DNA of 64,000 bases from Lewinellaceae bacterium (GCA_020636135.1 JACJYK010000001.1:3148501-3212500), one strand, 5' to 3'; shown: positions 8,511 through 18,265, numbered from the stretch's first letter. The notes: generated from the sequence alone by a model not told the origin. Numbers and translations: made by a program.

Positions 8511-9653
8511 TCACTGATTCATCATCAGGCCTTTTTTAAGCATCTCCCGCCAGCTTAATGGTGAGCGTTTGATTTTTTCCACTTCCTCATTCAAGGCCTG
8601 GTCAATCAATTGTTTTTCGGCACGAATGGCAGCCTGGGTCCGGTACGATCCGGTATTCTGATCAAATTCAAGATCCCGTTGAATTGCATTTTTCAGCAAA
8701 GTCGTCTGTCTGGAATGGTGCATCTCAAACTGATGCTCGTGTTCATGCAGGACCAGGTCATAGGGACTACGTGAAGAAATGAGTTTGACAAAGATGGGAG
8801 CCGTTTCAATTGCGATAAACAACAACATAATGAAAAGACTGGCAATCCAGATGGCCTGACTCTTTGCACCCAGACGGCTTAGTGCTTCCAGACGGGCAGC
8901 GAACCCATTGAACGGGGTATCTTCCAATCCGGTCACATCGGTTTGCTGAGCTGTTTGCATTGCCTGCATTTGGGCTTCTTTATCGCGGATCAAGGGTTCA
9001 TTGCGGGCCAGGACATCCTGGTATTCCTGCTCGGCACGGTCCGCATCGGCTTTCTTGACCTGATAGATGGGACCCAGGTTGCGTTGCTTGGATCCACCAG
9101 TGCCATCCGCTTCCTGTTGAGCTGCCAACGCCAGTTCATCACGGTGTGCCTTCTGGACTTCTTCCTCTGATTTTAAGCTGGCTATCTCGGACTGTAATTT
9201 TTCGAAATCTCCGGTATAGCGGGCTTTGACCTTATCCTCCTGATCTTTGCGAACTTCCTGGCGCATACTTACCAACTCAGCCTGGATCTCCCGGTCAAAT
9301 ATCTTTAATTCGAGAGGTTTGGAGATAACCAGGGCTATGAGAACGGCAAACACAATACGGGGAAGTGCAACCAGAAAGTCTTTGAAGCCATTTCCGCGAC
9401 GCTTCATGCTGGAAACAATGTAGCGGTCCAGATTAAAGATCATCAATCCCCAGACAAGGCCGAAACCCACGGCGGGGATCCAGGACTGGAAAACCGTATA
9501 GATGGCATAACCTGCCGCAATAAAGGCAAGCACACCGGTAAAGAAGATCGTCGCTCCAATACCCGTGTATTTGTTGTAATCAGTAGGACATCTTTTCAAA
9601 ACGGACGGGTGAACTCCGGAGCAGAATAGAAAGAAGCGCTGGATGCTTTCCAT
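8511..9653 (-). CDS. DUF4407 membrane protein
   Basis: 380 residues. Two close membrane segments lie near the N-terminus (residues about 32-50 and 60-75), then NLDRYIVSSMKRRG, the most recognisable DUF4407 motif. A third segment is at about 100-116. A long charged coiled-coil region (about 120-235: REVRKDQEDKVKARY, EIASLKSEEEVQKAHRDEL) follows, then a fourth segment (about 265-285) and a cytoplasmic C-terminal helix. Family members occur widely in Bacteroidota with no established function. It is divergent from the unknown 201-residue gene at 9826. The gap 9654-9825 shows no clear promoter. Confidence 0.85.
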   Translation of the reverse strand: MESIQRFFLFCSGVHPSVLKRCPTDYNKYTGIGATIFFTGVLAFIAAGYAIYTVFQSWIPAVGFGLVWGLMIFNLDRYIVSSMKRRGNGFKDFLVALPRIVFAVLIALVISKPLELKIFDREIQAELVSMRQEVRKDQEDKVKARYTGDFEKLQSEIASLKSEEEVQKAHRDELALAAQQEADGTGGSKQRNLGPIYQVKKADADRAEQEYQDVLARNEPLIRDKEAQMQAMQTAQQTDVTGLEDTPFNGFAARLEALSRLGAKSQAIWIASLFIMLLFIAIETAPIFVKLISSRSPYDLVLHEHEHQFEMHHSRQTTLLKNAIQRDLEFDQNTGSYRTQAAIRAEKQLIDQALNEEVEKIKRSPLSWREMLKKGLMMNQ

Positions 9654-9825
9654 AATGTATCAGGTTTAATATAAATGTGTTTGAATGAAATTGTTAACCG
9701 GAAATTAGGGCGGTTTCGTATGCTACGACTTGATTTTTCGACGAGTTCTGGCAGTTATACTATCAGTAGCCCCCCTTGATCAACGAGAAATATTTCCGCA
9801 TCTTTAGCTCAGGAACCACAGAACC

Positions 9826-10431
9826 ATGGCACGTACGACACTCTCCGATGAATTGAAAAAAGCCATATCCCACTTAACATCCAAAGAAAAGGATAAGTAT
9901 CTGTTCAGGTTGATCGCCAAGGATCCCATTCTGATGGAGCAACTGGAGTTTCAGCTGCTGGAGGACCGGTCTACTGTAGAAGAACGACGGGAGAAACTTC
10001 ACAACAGCATTCAAAAAAATATCAAACAGGTATCCTCAGGACGCGGACGGATCCGTGCATTAATTTCAGAAGTACGCAGTCAGAGTGCCCACATAACGCG
10101 GCATTTGAGGGTTACCGGGGACAAATACGGTGAAATAGAACTAAATCTGCTATTGATCCATGAGGCGCTCCTGGTGGTCAAGGGCCAATACCTTCACAGC
10201 AATCCACGGGACCAGATTAAGCTATACGAATACCTCATCAACCGCATATTCAAACTCAGTAATCTGGCGGATAAAATCCATATGGATTATCGTCTTGACT
10301 TTGCTGAAAAATTACAGGAACTGGGAGGAATCATCGGTTCAAATGACCTCATGATGCATACCTGCATCATGAACGGACTGGATGTAAATGTGCTGCTGAA
10401 AGGAGACTTCCCTCCCCGATTAACCTATTAA
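9826..10431 (+). CDS. Hypothetical helical protein, unrecognised
   Basis: 201 residues with no signal peptide or membrane segment, so probably cytoplasmic. The sequence is mostly charged amphipathic helix (SHLTSKEKDKYLFRLIAKD; EQLEFQLLEDRSTVEERREKL; then DFAEKLQELGGIIGSNDLMM). I recognise no domain or catalytic motif. Codon use resembles the neighbours and the frame is intact, which supports a real gene. The N-terminal phrase about reading 'SKEKDKYLFRLIAKDP' resembles small conserved Bacteroidota proteins of unknown role, but I cannot name a family. It is divergent from the DUF4407 gene and convergent with the aminotransferase gene. Confidence 0.65.
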   Translation: MARTTLSDELKKAISHLTSKEKDKYLFRLIAKDPILMEQLEFQLLEDRSTVEERREKLHNSIQKNIKQVSSGRGRIRALISEVRSQSAHITRHLRVTGDKYGEIELNLLLIHEALLVVKGQYLHSNPRDQIKLYEYLINRIFKLSNLADKIHMDYRLDFAEKLQELGGIIGSNDLMMHTCIMNGLDVNVLLKGDFPPRLTY

Positions 10432-10480
10432 CACCACGCACCTCATACCGCACACCTCATACCACGCACCTCATACCCCA
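10432..10480. repeat. Three-copy ACGCACCTCATACC microrepeat
   Basis: The 49-bp gap between two convergent genes holds CACGCACCTCATACC, CGCACACCTCATACC and CACGCACCTCATACC in tandem with a unit of about 16 bp. The repeat begins directly at the stop codon of the upstream gene. Confidence 0.6.
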
Positions 10481-11605
10481 TCAAAACTGCCCCACCATAT
10501 CCTGCACAGCGCCGACAAAGGATTTCATTTCATCCATGGTTCCGATGGAAACCCGACACCATTTGCCCCCGCCAAAATTATTTGAACGGATGATATAACC
10601 CTTTGCCAGCATATCCGGTGCAAAATCACCCGGATATTTGCCCAGATCGAACATAAAGAAATTCGTGGCCGAGTCCAGGGTTGGGCGGCCCATCTGTTGA
10701 ATGGCATGCATCGCGTAGGAACGTGCATCTTTATTCCATCCGCGTACTTTATTCCGGTATGCTTCGTCTTCCATACTGGCTGCGGCGGCGGCCATGGTCA
10801 GGTTGCTCACACACATTTCCGTGCTGTCAAAAAAGTTTTCCCCCAGTGCCTTGATCAGGGAGGCGTGACCAGCGGCAAATCCTACCCGTAAGCCAGCCAT
10901 CCCATGGATCTTGGAAAATGTACGCAGGATCAAAACGTTCGGATGATCGTGGACCAGGTCCATCATCGACATGGCCTGAGGATCTTCCTGAAAATCCATA
11001 TAAGCCTCATCGATAAGCACCACGGTATTGCGGGGGATGGAGGTTGTAAAATCACGCAATTTGGCTGCATCGAGGATGGTAGCGGTCGGGTTTGCCGGAT
11101 TGCAGATATAAACCAGTTTGGTCGAACTGGTGACCTTCCCGGCCATAGCATCCAGATCATGCACACCGGCAGAGGTCACGGGTACTTCGATGACGTCGTT
11201 CCCCAGTTTCTTACTTAATTCCGGCAGAATAAAAAAGGTAGGCGTGGCTGTAACCACCGGGCCTCCACTAAAATGCCGGGCGGCCAGGTTCAGGCCTTCA
11301 CTGGATCCTGCGGTCACCAATACCTGGTCAGACTCCAGGCCGTAATAGTTGGCCAGAGTTTTACGGAAGCCTTGCATGGATGGGATATTAAACTGATAGC
11401 GATTGGATAGTCCGGTCATGTCGGCAATGGCCTCTTTCGCTCCCGGAGCGATGCCATAGGGGTTTTCATTGGATCCCAGGTTGATCAGCCCTTCTGCCTT
11501 GCCAAAGTTGCGAAGCAATCGTTCTTCATTCCCAAGGGACTTAAGATTCAGGGACAACCCAATTGCGGCCAGCCCGGAATTGCGCAACCACGCGCGACGG
11601 TTCAT
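10481..11605 (-). CDS. HisC-like class I/II aminotransferase with Tat-type signal
   Basis: 374 residues from the ATG at 11605 (MNRRAWLRNSGLAAIGLSLN). An ATG at 11617 would add four residues. The twin Arg followed by a hydrophobic run resembles a Tat signal, which is unusual for this enzyme class. The catalytic fold is intact: SNENPYG near the substrate arm, CNPANPT (Asn for PLP O3'), LIDEAYMDF (Asp for the PLP ring nitrogen) and TFSKIHGMAGLRVG with the Schiff-base Lys (about residue 236 of the longer form). This matches histidinol-phosphate-type aminotransferases. No his genes are nearby, so a role in histidine synthesis is doubtful; an exported or periplasmic amine transfer is possible. Confidence 0.8.
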   Translation of the reverse strand: MNRRAWLRNSGLAAIGLSLNLKSLGNEERLLRNFGKAEGLINLGSNENPYGIAPGAKEAIADMTGLSNRYQFNIPSMQGFRKTLANYYGLESDQVLVTAGSSEGLNLAARHFSGGPVVTATPTFFILPELSKKLGNDVIEVPVTSAGVHDLDAMAGKVTSSTKLVYICNPANPTATILDAAKLRDFTTSIPRNTVVLIDEAYMDFQEDPQAMSMMDLVHDHPNVLILRTFSKIHGMAGLRVGFAAGHASLIKALGENFFDSTEMCVSNLTMAAAAASMEDEAYRNKVRGWNKDARSYAMHAIQQMGRPTLDSATNFFMFDLGKYPGDFAPDMLAKGYIIRSNNFGGGKWCRVSIGTMDEMKSFVGAVQDMVGQF

Positions 11606-11732
11606 ACCTTCCTGCATGCTTTTAGTTTTTTACTAAGTTAAAATAAGTTTGGAATACCTTAAAGCGAAAGGTCTTAACGTGGAATTTTAGAAGGTATGCC
11701 CATGAACAACGGGCAGGTTATCCAATTCCACC

Positions 11733-11740
11733 TAACTTTG
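11733..11740 (+). promoter_or_regulatory. Candidate -7 box for the GMC oxidoreductase gene
   Basis: TAACTTTG matches the Bacteroidota TAnnTTTG box exactly and ends 8 nt before the ATG at 11748, which would give a near-leaderless message. No good -33 TTG is seen at the usual spacing. Confidence 0.35.
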
Positions 11741-11747
11741 GTTCACT

Positions 11748-13310
11748 ATGGAGCTTGATTACGACTACATCATCATCGGAAGCGGATTTGGCGGGTCTGT
11801 CAGCGCCTTGCGTCTGAGTGAAAAAGGCTATCGTGTGTTGGTGATCGAAAAGGGCAAATGGTGGAAACCAGATGACTTTGCAAAGAACAACTGGCAGCTC
11901 CGGAAATGGTTGTGGGCCCCCAGGTTAGGCATGCGTGGTATTTTCAAAATGACTTTTCTGAACCACATCACAGCTTTGTCCGGAGTTGGTGTCGGTGGTG
12001 GATCCCTCACTTACGCCAATACCCTTCCAGTACCTAATGATGACTTTTACAATTCCGGAAGCTGGCAGGAATTAGCAAATTGGAAGGCCGAACTGGCGCC
12101 ATTCTATGAGCTTGCCTATCGTATGCTTGGCACTACCACCCACCCTTATCAGGGGACTGCAGACCACCATTTGGAAATGCTCACCAGGGATCTTGGGTTA
12201 ACGCAACATTACGAACCTACCAAAGTAGCCGTTTATTTTGGACAGCCAGGCCAGCAGGTGAAAGACCCCTACTTTTCCGGACAGGGACCTGACCGGACCG
12301 GATGTATCCACTGCGGTGCCTGTATGACCGGATGCAGGCATGGCGCAAAAAACACCCTGGATCAGAACTACCTGTACCTGGCTCAGCAACGAGGAGCAAA
12401 AATACTGGCGGAATGCCAGGTTACTGACGTATCGCCCCGGGACAGCGGAAACGGAGACATGGGTTATACCATCACTTACCGGCCGCGGCATGGAGGAAGA
12501 AAAACGGTAACGTCGACCGGTGTCGTCTTCGCCGGTGGCGTGCTCGGGACGGTCCCATTGCTCCTCAAATTAAAGAAATCTTCCCTGCCCCGTCTGAGTG
12601 ATCAGGTCGGCCGTCAGATCCGTACCAATAATGAGGCCCTGGTCAACGTAGTCTCCACCGACCAGACACAAGATGACTTTACCAAAGGCATTGCAATCGG
12701 GTCGATCGTGCAGACAGACGCCGATAGCCACCTGGAGCCAACCATCTATGGCAAAGGATCCGGTTTTTTTAAGCTGCTGATGGTGCCCTGGATCCCGGAA
12801 CGGAATGGATTCAGACGGTTCGGATCATTGATCAGTACCCTGATCACCAAACCGGTCAAGTGGTTCAAGGCTTTTTTTATCGGTGATTATGCTTCCCGGT
12901 CAACATATCTGCTGTTTATGCAGACCATCGACAGCACATTGCGGCTGCGGCAGGGACGGATAACTCCATTAAGGACCCAGACGGAAACTGGACCTGCACC
13001 TTCGGCTTTTATTCCAGCGGTAACACCCCTGGTCCGCAATTACGAAAAACAAGTTAAGGGCATGGCTTTTGTCGGTTTCACCGAGACCCTGTTAGGCATC
13101 CCTACTACTGCACATATGCTGGGAGGTGCCGTGATGGGAGCCAGCCCTGAACAGGGTGTGATCGACAAAAACAATCGCATATTCGGGTACCAAAACATGC
13201 TGGTCTGCGATGGGTCGATGATCTCTGCCAACCCGGGTGTCAATCCTTCATTGACCATTACGGCTATCAGTGAGCGTGCCATGGCCCGGATACCTGACAA
13301 GCAACAGTGA
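11748..13310 (+). CDS. GMC-family FAD oxidoreductase, cholesterol-oxidase-like
   Basis: 520 residues with no signal peptide. The dinucleotide-binding motif is at residues 11-16 (GSGFGG) in YDYIIIGSGFGGSVSALRL, followed by an acidic end of the second strand (VIEKGKWW). GVGVGGGSLTYANTL is the second FAD-contact motif. A cysteine cluster (CIHCGACMTGCRHGAKN), which resembles a ferredoxin-like site, is typical of the long cholesterol-oxidase/GMC branch in Bacteroidota. The C-terminal GMC segment (AHMLGGAVMGAS, then NPGVNPSLTITAISERAM) is intact. Known members oxidise alcohols or sterols; the substrate here is unknown. The deacetylase-like gene lies just downstream on the same strand (93-nt gap). 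Confidence 0.85.
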   Translation: MELDYDYIIIGSGFGGSVSALRLSEKGYRVLVIEKGKWWKPDDFAKNNWQLRKWLWAPRLGMRGIFKMTFLNHITALSGVGVGGGSLTYANTLPVPNDDFYNSGSWQELANWKAELAPFYELAYRMLGTTTHPYQGTADHHLEMLTRDLGLTQHYEPTKVAVYFGQPGQQVKDPYFSGQGPDRTGCIHCGACMTGCRHGAKNTLDQNYLYLAQQRGAKILAECQVTDVSPRDSGNGDMGYTITYRPRHGGRKTVTSTGVVFAGGVLGTVPLLLKLKKSSLPRLSDQVGRQIRTNNEALVNVVSTDQTQDDFTKGIAIGSIVQTDADSHLEPTIYGKGSGFFKLLMVPWIPERNGFRRFGSLISTLITKPVKWFKAFFIGDYASRSTYLLFMQTIDSTLRLRQGRITPLRTQTETGPAPSAFIPAVTPLVRNYEKQVKGMAFVGFTETLLGIPTTAHMLGGAVMGASPEQGVIDKNNRIFGYQNMLVCDGSMISANPGVNPSLTITAISERAMARIPDKQQ

Positions 13311-13402
13311 CAGTAACCCGGGATGAAAATCTGATTTATTGGGTCTTCAAGTTTATAAGAACAAGAATTTCAAGGCATTGTAAAAAATGCGATATTCAAA
13401 GG

Positions 13403-14191
13403 ATGAAACGCAGAGATTTTATCATCCAATCCACCCGGGTGGGTCTGACCCTGCCGCTATTATCCAAATTTGTACCCTCCAAAACGCATTGGATCACGCT
13501 CAGTTTCGACGATGGCTTTAAGAAATCCTTCTACCACATCGCCGGGATCCACGAAAATTTTGGTTTAAAAGCCTGCCTCAATGTGATCGCTTCCGGTCAC
13601 CTCCCTGGTTTTAAAGCCGTAGATCAATGGATATTACCGGAACTGATGGGAAATTTCGACGACTGGAACAAACTCAAGGGCCGGGGACATGAAATCATGC
13701 CGCATACCTGGGAACACCTCAACCTGACCAGGATACCAGAGAAACAGGCGAAAGAAAACATGACCAAATGCTTCGATTATTTTGAAAGTCATTTGGATGG
13801 GTACGACCCTGCCTATGCAGTTTACAATTTTGCATTTAATGCTTCCACGACCGAACTAGAAGCATTTGCTCTCGAGCGCGTCAGTGCAGTGCGTACTTCA
13901 GGAGGGCTCCTCTTAAAAGATCAGCTGGCCAACTCCATACCCTCGACGAATAAGTCTCTGCGGCTGGGATGCTGGAGTCAGGGCCCGGATTACTGCGACA
14001 CTTTCGTTGAAAAGGAAATCAACGATTTTCTAAAGACGGATGGTGGCTGGCTCATTCTGAACCTCCATGGACTGGATCAGGAAGGCTGGGGACCAATTCA
14101 TCCGGAATTTTTGGAAAAATTGCTGGAACGGCTGGTGGCTTTACCCCACGTTGCTGTGGAACCGGCAGGTGTATTCATCAGGCATCTTTAA
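13403..14191 (+). CDS. Polysaccharide-deacetylase-like (NodB-fold) exported protein
   Basis: 262 residues from the ATG at 13403 (MKRRDFIIQSTRVGLTLPLL), chosen because it gives a twin-Arg N-terminus with a hydrophobic run. The frame is open back to 13307, but that longer N-terminus is not signal-like. ITLSFDDGF is the first NodB motif (the Asp pair binds metal and acts as base), GHEIMPHTWEH supplies the second motif with its metal His residues, and WLILNLHGL is the late strand motif. Such proteins usually remove acetyl groups from sugars at the cell surface. The start lies 93 nt after the GMC gene, so co-transcription is possible. Confidence 0.8.
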   Translation: MKRRDFIIQSTRVGLTLPLLSKFVPSKTHWITLSFDDGFKKSFYHIAGIHENFGLKACLNVIASGHLPGFKAVDQWILPELMGNFDDWNKLKGRGHEIMPHTWEHLNLTRIPEKQAKENMTKCFDYFESHLDGYDPAYAVYNFAFNASTTELEAFALERVSAVRTSGGLLLKDQLANSIPSTNKSLRLGCWSQGPDYCDTFVEKEINDFLKTDGGWLILNLHGLDQEGWGPIHPEFLEKLLERLVALPHVAVEPAGVFIRHL

Positions 14192-14338
14192 ATGCGGATG
14201 AATAACTTCAGGCCAACGTTTGCACCTATTCGATTTTAGTGGCTGTTTGCGCCCACAATATCCCCCAACAATGAATAATTTTGGGGATTGCTGTGCAAGT
14301 AACGAAGTAAATGTCAATTCATTCCTATGCAATGGTCT

Positions 14339-16723
14339 ATGTCAAAACAATATAACGTCTGCCTGTTAGCCCTGCTGGCAATCACCTTCATGGCTTGTGA
14401 GAAAGTATCCACGAATAACTCCAGCCTGGAAAGTTACAATGCCGTTCAATACGTCGATCCGCAATTAGGTGCCGTACACGCCCGGTGGTTTTTTTATACC
14501 CCCGCCGCCATGCCCTTCGGGATGGCAAAGCTGGCGCCACATACCAATGCCTATGAGAGTATCGGCTCCTGGATGCCCGGTGGTTATGACGACCGGCAAA
14601 CTTCAATCGAAGGCTTTGGCCATTTCCACGAATTTCAGATTGGCGGAGTGGTTGACATGCCCTACACTGGCAAGTTAAAAACAGTGCCGGGAACATTGGA
14701 AGATCCGGATGCCGGTTACCGTTCCCGCTTCGACAAATCCAGTGAGGTTTCCGAACCCGGTTATTATGCGGTTACCCTTAAGGATTATGGCATTAAAGCC
14801 GAACTCACTGCCACCGAACGTGTTGGTTACCACCGCTATACTTTCCCCGCTTCGGATTCATCCGGCATCTTGTTTGATATTGGGCATAAACAGGGTGAGA
14901 GCAGTGATGTGATCCGGGCAACGGCCACTTTGGTCAATAGCAACGAGATCGAAGGATCGGTGGAGACCTATCCGGAATACTGCAAGTTTTGTGATCCGGA
15001 CCGCTATGTGACCATGTATTTTTGCGCCCGCCTGAATAAACAACCAGAACATGTAGGTTCTTTTGTTGACCAGATAACGTATCCTGGCCAAACATCCACG
15101 GACACCATTCACAATGGTCTTTACCTGACCTTTCAGACCAAAGAAAATGAGGTGGTAGAAATGCAGGTGGGACTTTCTTACACCAGCATTGAAAATGCCC
15201 GGCTTAACCTGGAAACTGAGACGAAGTCGCTGGATTTTGATGCGGTCCGGAGGAACGCCAGCTCCCGCTGGAACGAATGGTTGTCCCGGATCCGGGTAGA
15301 AGGCGGACTGGAAAGCGACAAGGTGAAATTTTACACCGGCTTGTACCATGCACTACTGGGACGCGGTATCGCCAGCGATGTCAATGGCCAGTACAAACTG
15401 CATGGTCAGGGAGCCGGCCAGATTCCTTTGGATGATCAGGGCATTCCCCGGCACCATCATTTCAATACCGACGGAATGTGGGGCGGCTTCTGGAATCTCA
15501 GCCAGCTATGGTCGCTTGCCTACCCCGACTACTACCAGGATTACCTGCAGTCTAACATTGATTTTTACCGCGGGATGGGCTGGCTGCATGACGGTGAAGC
15601 CGCCGGAGCATATACCAATGGAGTCCAGACGAACGTCCAGGGGTTATTGATTGCAGCCGCATACAATTGCGGTTTGCGGGATTTCGATTTTGAGACCGGT
15701 TATCAGGCTGCGGTAAAAAATGAACTGGAATACCACGGACGCAGCCTCGGCAACGGCAAATACGACCTCCACCGGTTTGTCAACCTGCATTATGTGCCCT
15801 TTGAAGACACCACGTTGTCGAATGGCTGGGTATTTAACTTTGGCACATCACATACGCTGGAGTATTCGTTCACCTCGTATGCTGTAGCTCAGATGGCCCG
15901 TGCCATGGGGCGCCAGGAAGATTATCAAAAGCTGATCGAACAGTCCGGTTACTGGCAAAACATATTTGATCCCGAGACAAAATTCATCCGCCCGAAATAT
16001 CCAGACGGTAAATTCCTCGATCCATTCGATCCTATGAAACCGTGGGTCGGTTTTCAGGAAGGCAATGCCTACCAATATACCTGGTATGTGCCACAGGACC
16101 CGGCCGCCCTCATACAGGTATTGGGCAATGATTTGTTTAACCAGCGCCTGGAGAACACATTTGAAGAATCACGCAAGAGCGTATTCGGTGGCGGTAAGGA
16201 GCTTGACAGTTTTTCCGGATTGGAGAAGTTATACAATCAGGGCAATCAGCCCTGCCTGTTCCATCCCTGGCTATTCAACTATTCCGGTAAACCCTGGCTT
16301 ACCCAGAAATGGACACACATCATTTGCGATGAATTTTATGGTACGGAACCACTGCATGGTTATGGCTATGGTCAGGATGAGGATCAGGGCCAGCTGGGCG
16401 CCTGGTTTGTCATGGCAGCCCTGGGTTTATTTGATGTCCAGGGACACGCTGCGGAAAAGCCGACTTTCCAGTTTGGAAGCCCGTTGTTCCCGAAAGTTAC
16501 GATTGACATTGGACAGAATCCAGGCAAACAACTGGTTATCGAAACGGAAAATTCCGGCCCCGGTCACTATTACATCCGGGATGCTTCGTTTGCTGGTAAG
16601 GCATTGGATAAATGCTGGATTTACCGCCAGGATCTGATTGAGGGCGGCGTCCTGCATTTTGTTATGGATTCCGTACCCAATGAAAATTTTGGTGCCAGCG
16701 TACCTCCTCCTTCAACATATTAA
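14339..16723 (+). CDS. GH92 family alpha-mannosidase lipoprotein
   Basis: 794 residues from the ATG at 14339 (MSKQYNVCLLALLAITFMAC), which gives a lipobox ending in Cys; an ATG at 14327 would add four residues. The N-terminal domain has the GH92 hallmarks QYVDPQLG, PFGMAKLAPHTN and IEGFGHFHEFQIGGV. The C-terminal catalytic part has DGMWGGFWNLSQLW and GYGYGQDEDQGQLGAWFVM, the acidic motif that in characterised GH92 enzymes holds the catalytic base. Members are calcium-dependent exo-mannosidases that invert configuration. The lipoprotein signal puts it on the cell surface or in the periplasm. The gene upstream is on the same strand (gap 147 nt, with a TAATTTTG box at 14276-14283); a second glycosidase-like lipoprotein gene starts 10 nt after its stop. 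Confidence 0.9.
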   Translation: MSKQYNVCLLALLAITFMACEKVSTNNSSLESYNAVQYVDPQLGAVHARWFFYTPAAMPFGMAKLAPHTNAYESIGSWMPGGYDDRQTSIEGFGHFHEFQIGGVVDMPYTGKLKTVPGTLEDPDAGYRSRFDKSSEVSEPGYYAVTLKDYGIKAELTATERVGYHRYTFPASDSSGILFDIGHKQGESSDVIRATATLVNSNEIEGSVETYPEYCKFCDPDRYVTMYFCARLNKQPEHVGSFVDQITYPGQTSTDTIHNGLYLTFQTKENEVVEMQVGLSYTSIENARLNLETETKSLDFDAVRRNASSRWNEWLSRIRVEGGLESDKVKFYTGLYHALLGRGIASDVNGQYKLHGQGAGQIPLDDQGIPRHHHFNTDGMWGGFWNLSQLWSLAYPDYYQDYLQSNIDFYRGMGWLHDGEAAGAYTNGVQTNVQGLLIAAAYNCGLRDFDFETGYQAAVKNELEYHGRSLGNGKYDLHRFVNLHYVPFEDTTLSNGWVFNFGTSHTLEYSFTSYAVAQMARAMGRQEDYQKLIEQSGYWQNIFDPETKFIRPKYPDGKFLDPFDPMKPWVGFQEGNAYQYTWYVPQDPAALIQVLGNDLFNQRLENTFEESRKSVFGGGKELDSFSGLEKLYNQGNQPCLFHPWLFNYSGKPWLTQKWTHIICDEFYGTEPLHGYGYGQDEDQGQLGAWFVMAALGLFDVQGHAAEKPTFQFGSPLFPKVTIDIGQNPGKQLVIETENSGPGHYYIRDASFAGKALDKCWIYRQDLIEGGVLHFVMDSVPNENFGASVPPPSTY

Positions 16724-16733
16724 ACCGTCACTG

Positions 16734-18014
16734 ATGAGAATCTTATCATTTGTCCTGATCCTCACCTGGATCGGCTGTAATCCGGGAAGTGATTCCAGAT
16801 TGATCGAATCCATTCAAAACGACTCCTTGTTTTCGCTGGTGAAATACAAAGCGCTGCAAACGGTGAAGACCGGATTTAATGCGGGCGATGGCTACGGCGA
16901 AGTATGGATCCGCGATTACAATACCTTCATCAGGCTCTCTGCGCAAGCCTTTCCTTCCAACGAGCTAAAACGAAATCTGCTGGTTTTTTTCAAACTCCAG
17001 GGACGCGACGGGAACATCATCGATGGATTTGTGCCCAGGGCAAAAGCAGGAGAAGATTACGATGGCATCACCACCGACCTGGAATCCAATTTTGTCGGGC
17101 ATAAAAATACCGTGGAGACGGATCAGGAGACTTCTCTGGTTCAAGCCGTGTACAAGTTCATAGAGGCAACCGGTGATACCATCATTTTGCGTGAGATGGT
17201 GGGACAACAAACCGTAGGTGACCGCATGGAAGATGCGATGCGCTACCTGATGAAAAACCGCTACAACGAAAAGTATGGCCTGATCTATGGCGCCACTACC
17301 GCAGACTGGGGTGACGTTCAGCCGGAAGGAGGCTGGGGCGTGGATATCTCCGATTCAACCCATTATGCCATCGACATCTACGACAATGCCATGTTCATCA
17401 TTGCGTTGGATAACCTGATTGAGCTTATCCCGGAATCTGCCTACCACTGGCAGCCGATCCGCGATGAGGTTGCTGCCAACTGCCGGAAATACCTCTGGGA
17501 TGCCGAACATCAGAAATTCATTCCTCACCTCTACCTCGACGGCTCTCCTTTCCCAGCAGATTTTGATGAAAATGCCATCTTTTACCACGGTGGAACAGCT
17601 GTGGCAATCGAAGCCGGCCTGCTCACCCCGGAAGAAGTTAAAAATTCATTGAACAGGATGATCCAGGATGTTAAAGATGCCCATGCCGCATCCATCGGAC
17701 TGACCATGTACCCGGTTTATCCGGAAGGTTATTTTAAAAATAAGGTCATGGGTCCCTATAGTTATCAAAATGGAGGGGACTGGACCTGGTTCGGCGGCCG
17801 GATGATCCAGCAACTTATCCGTTACGATATGGTTGCCGAGGCATACGAACAAATTCAGCCCATGGTGCAAAGAGTGAAAGCCAATAACGGCTTCTACGAA
17901 TGGTATACCGTGGATAACCAGCCTAAGGGGTCCGGCACCTTCCGCGGTTCCGCCGGGGTCTTGTACGATGCCATTAAAATGTTCGAAGTGTACGCCCAGG
18001 AGAACAATCGTTAA
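16734..18014 (+). CDS. Six-hairpin glycosidase-like lipoprotein
   Basis: 426 residues from the ATG at 16734 (MRILSFVLILTWIGCNPGS), which gives a lipobox with C15; longer in-frame starts lie inside the GH92 gene. The body is an all-helical (alpha/alpha)6-barrel type with Trp- and Asp-rich loops: GYGEVWIRDYNTFIRLSA near the N-terminus, ATTADWGDVQPEGGWG in the middle and NGGDWTWFGGRMIQQLIRY late. This layout matches GH15/GH63/GH125-type six-hairpin enzymes, but I cannot assign a family. The 10-nt gap to the GH92 gene shows an operon, so it probably acts on the same glycan, as a second exo-glycosidase or by trimming branches. Confidence 0.72.
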   Translation: MRILSFVLILTWIGCNPGSDSRLIESIQNDSLFSLVKYKALQTVKTGFNAGDGYGEVWIRDYNTFIRLSAQAFPSNELKRNLLVFFKLQGRDGNIIDGFVPRAKAGEDYDGITTDLESNFVGHKNTVETDQETSLVQAVYKFIEATGDTIILREMVGQQTVGDRMEDAMRYLMKNRYNEKYGLIYGATTADWGDVQPEGGWGVDISDSTHYAIDIYDNAMFIIALDNLIELIPESAYHWQPIRDEVAANCRKYLWDAEHQKFIPHLYLDGSPFPADFDENAIFYHGGTAVAIEAGLLTPEEVKNSLNRMIQDVKDAHAASIGLTMYPVYPEGYFKNKVMGPYSYQNGGDWTWFGGRMIQQLIRYDMVAEAYEQIQPMVQRVKANNGFYEWYTVDNQPKGSGTFRGSAGVLYDAIKMFEVYAQENNR

Positions 18015-18235
18015 TTTATGTTCTGTTGAAGCAGGGAATAGTCAAAATTCTATTCAATAACCTACTTGGAAGTTAATTCATCCAATCCATGAGTGATTCC
18101 AATCCGTTTGAATTAAGCGGATAAAAGCACGAATAAGCCTGATGGAATTACCGGGATGATCATCCACATGAATATTGATTTTTGGAAGGCAATATCCTAT
18201 TGAGCCCTGCTCCAGAATCCTGTTGGCCCTAATCA

Positions 18236-18265
18236 AATAAGGGACCAGTCTGCCAGTCCCTTATT
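18236..18265. terminator. Stem-loop between convergent genes
   Basis: AATAAGGGAC and GTCCCTTATT form a perfect 10-bp stem around a 10-nt loop. It lies 30 nt beyond the stop codon of the S74 gene and about 220 nt beyond that of the glycosidase gene. No long T-run follows on either strand, so termination is inferred from position. The rest of 18015-18294 shows nothing else. Confidence 0.55.
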
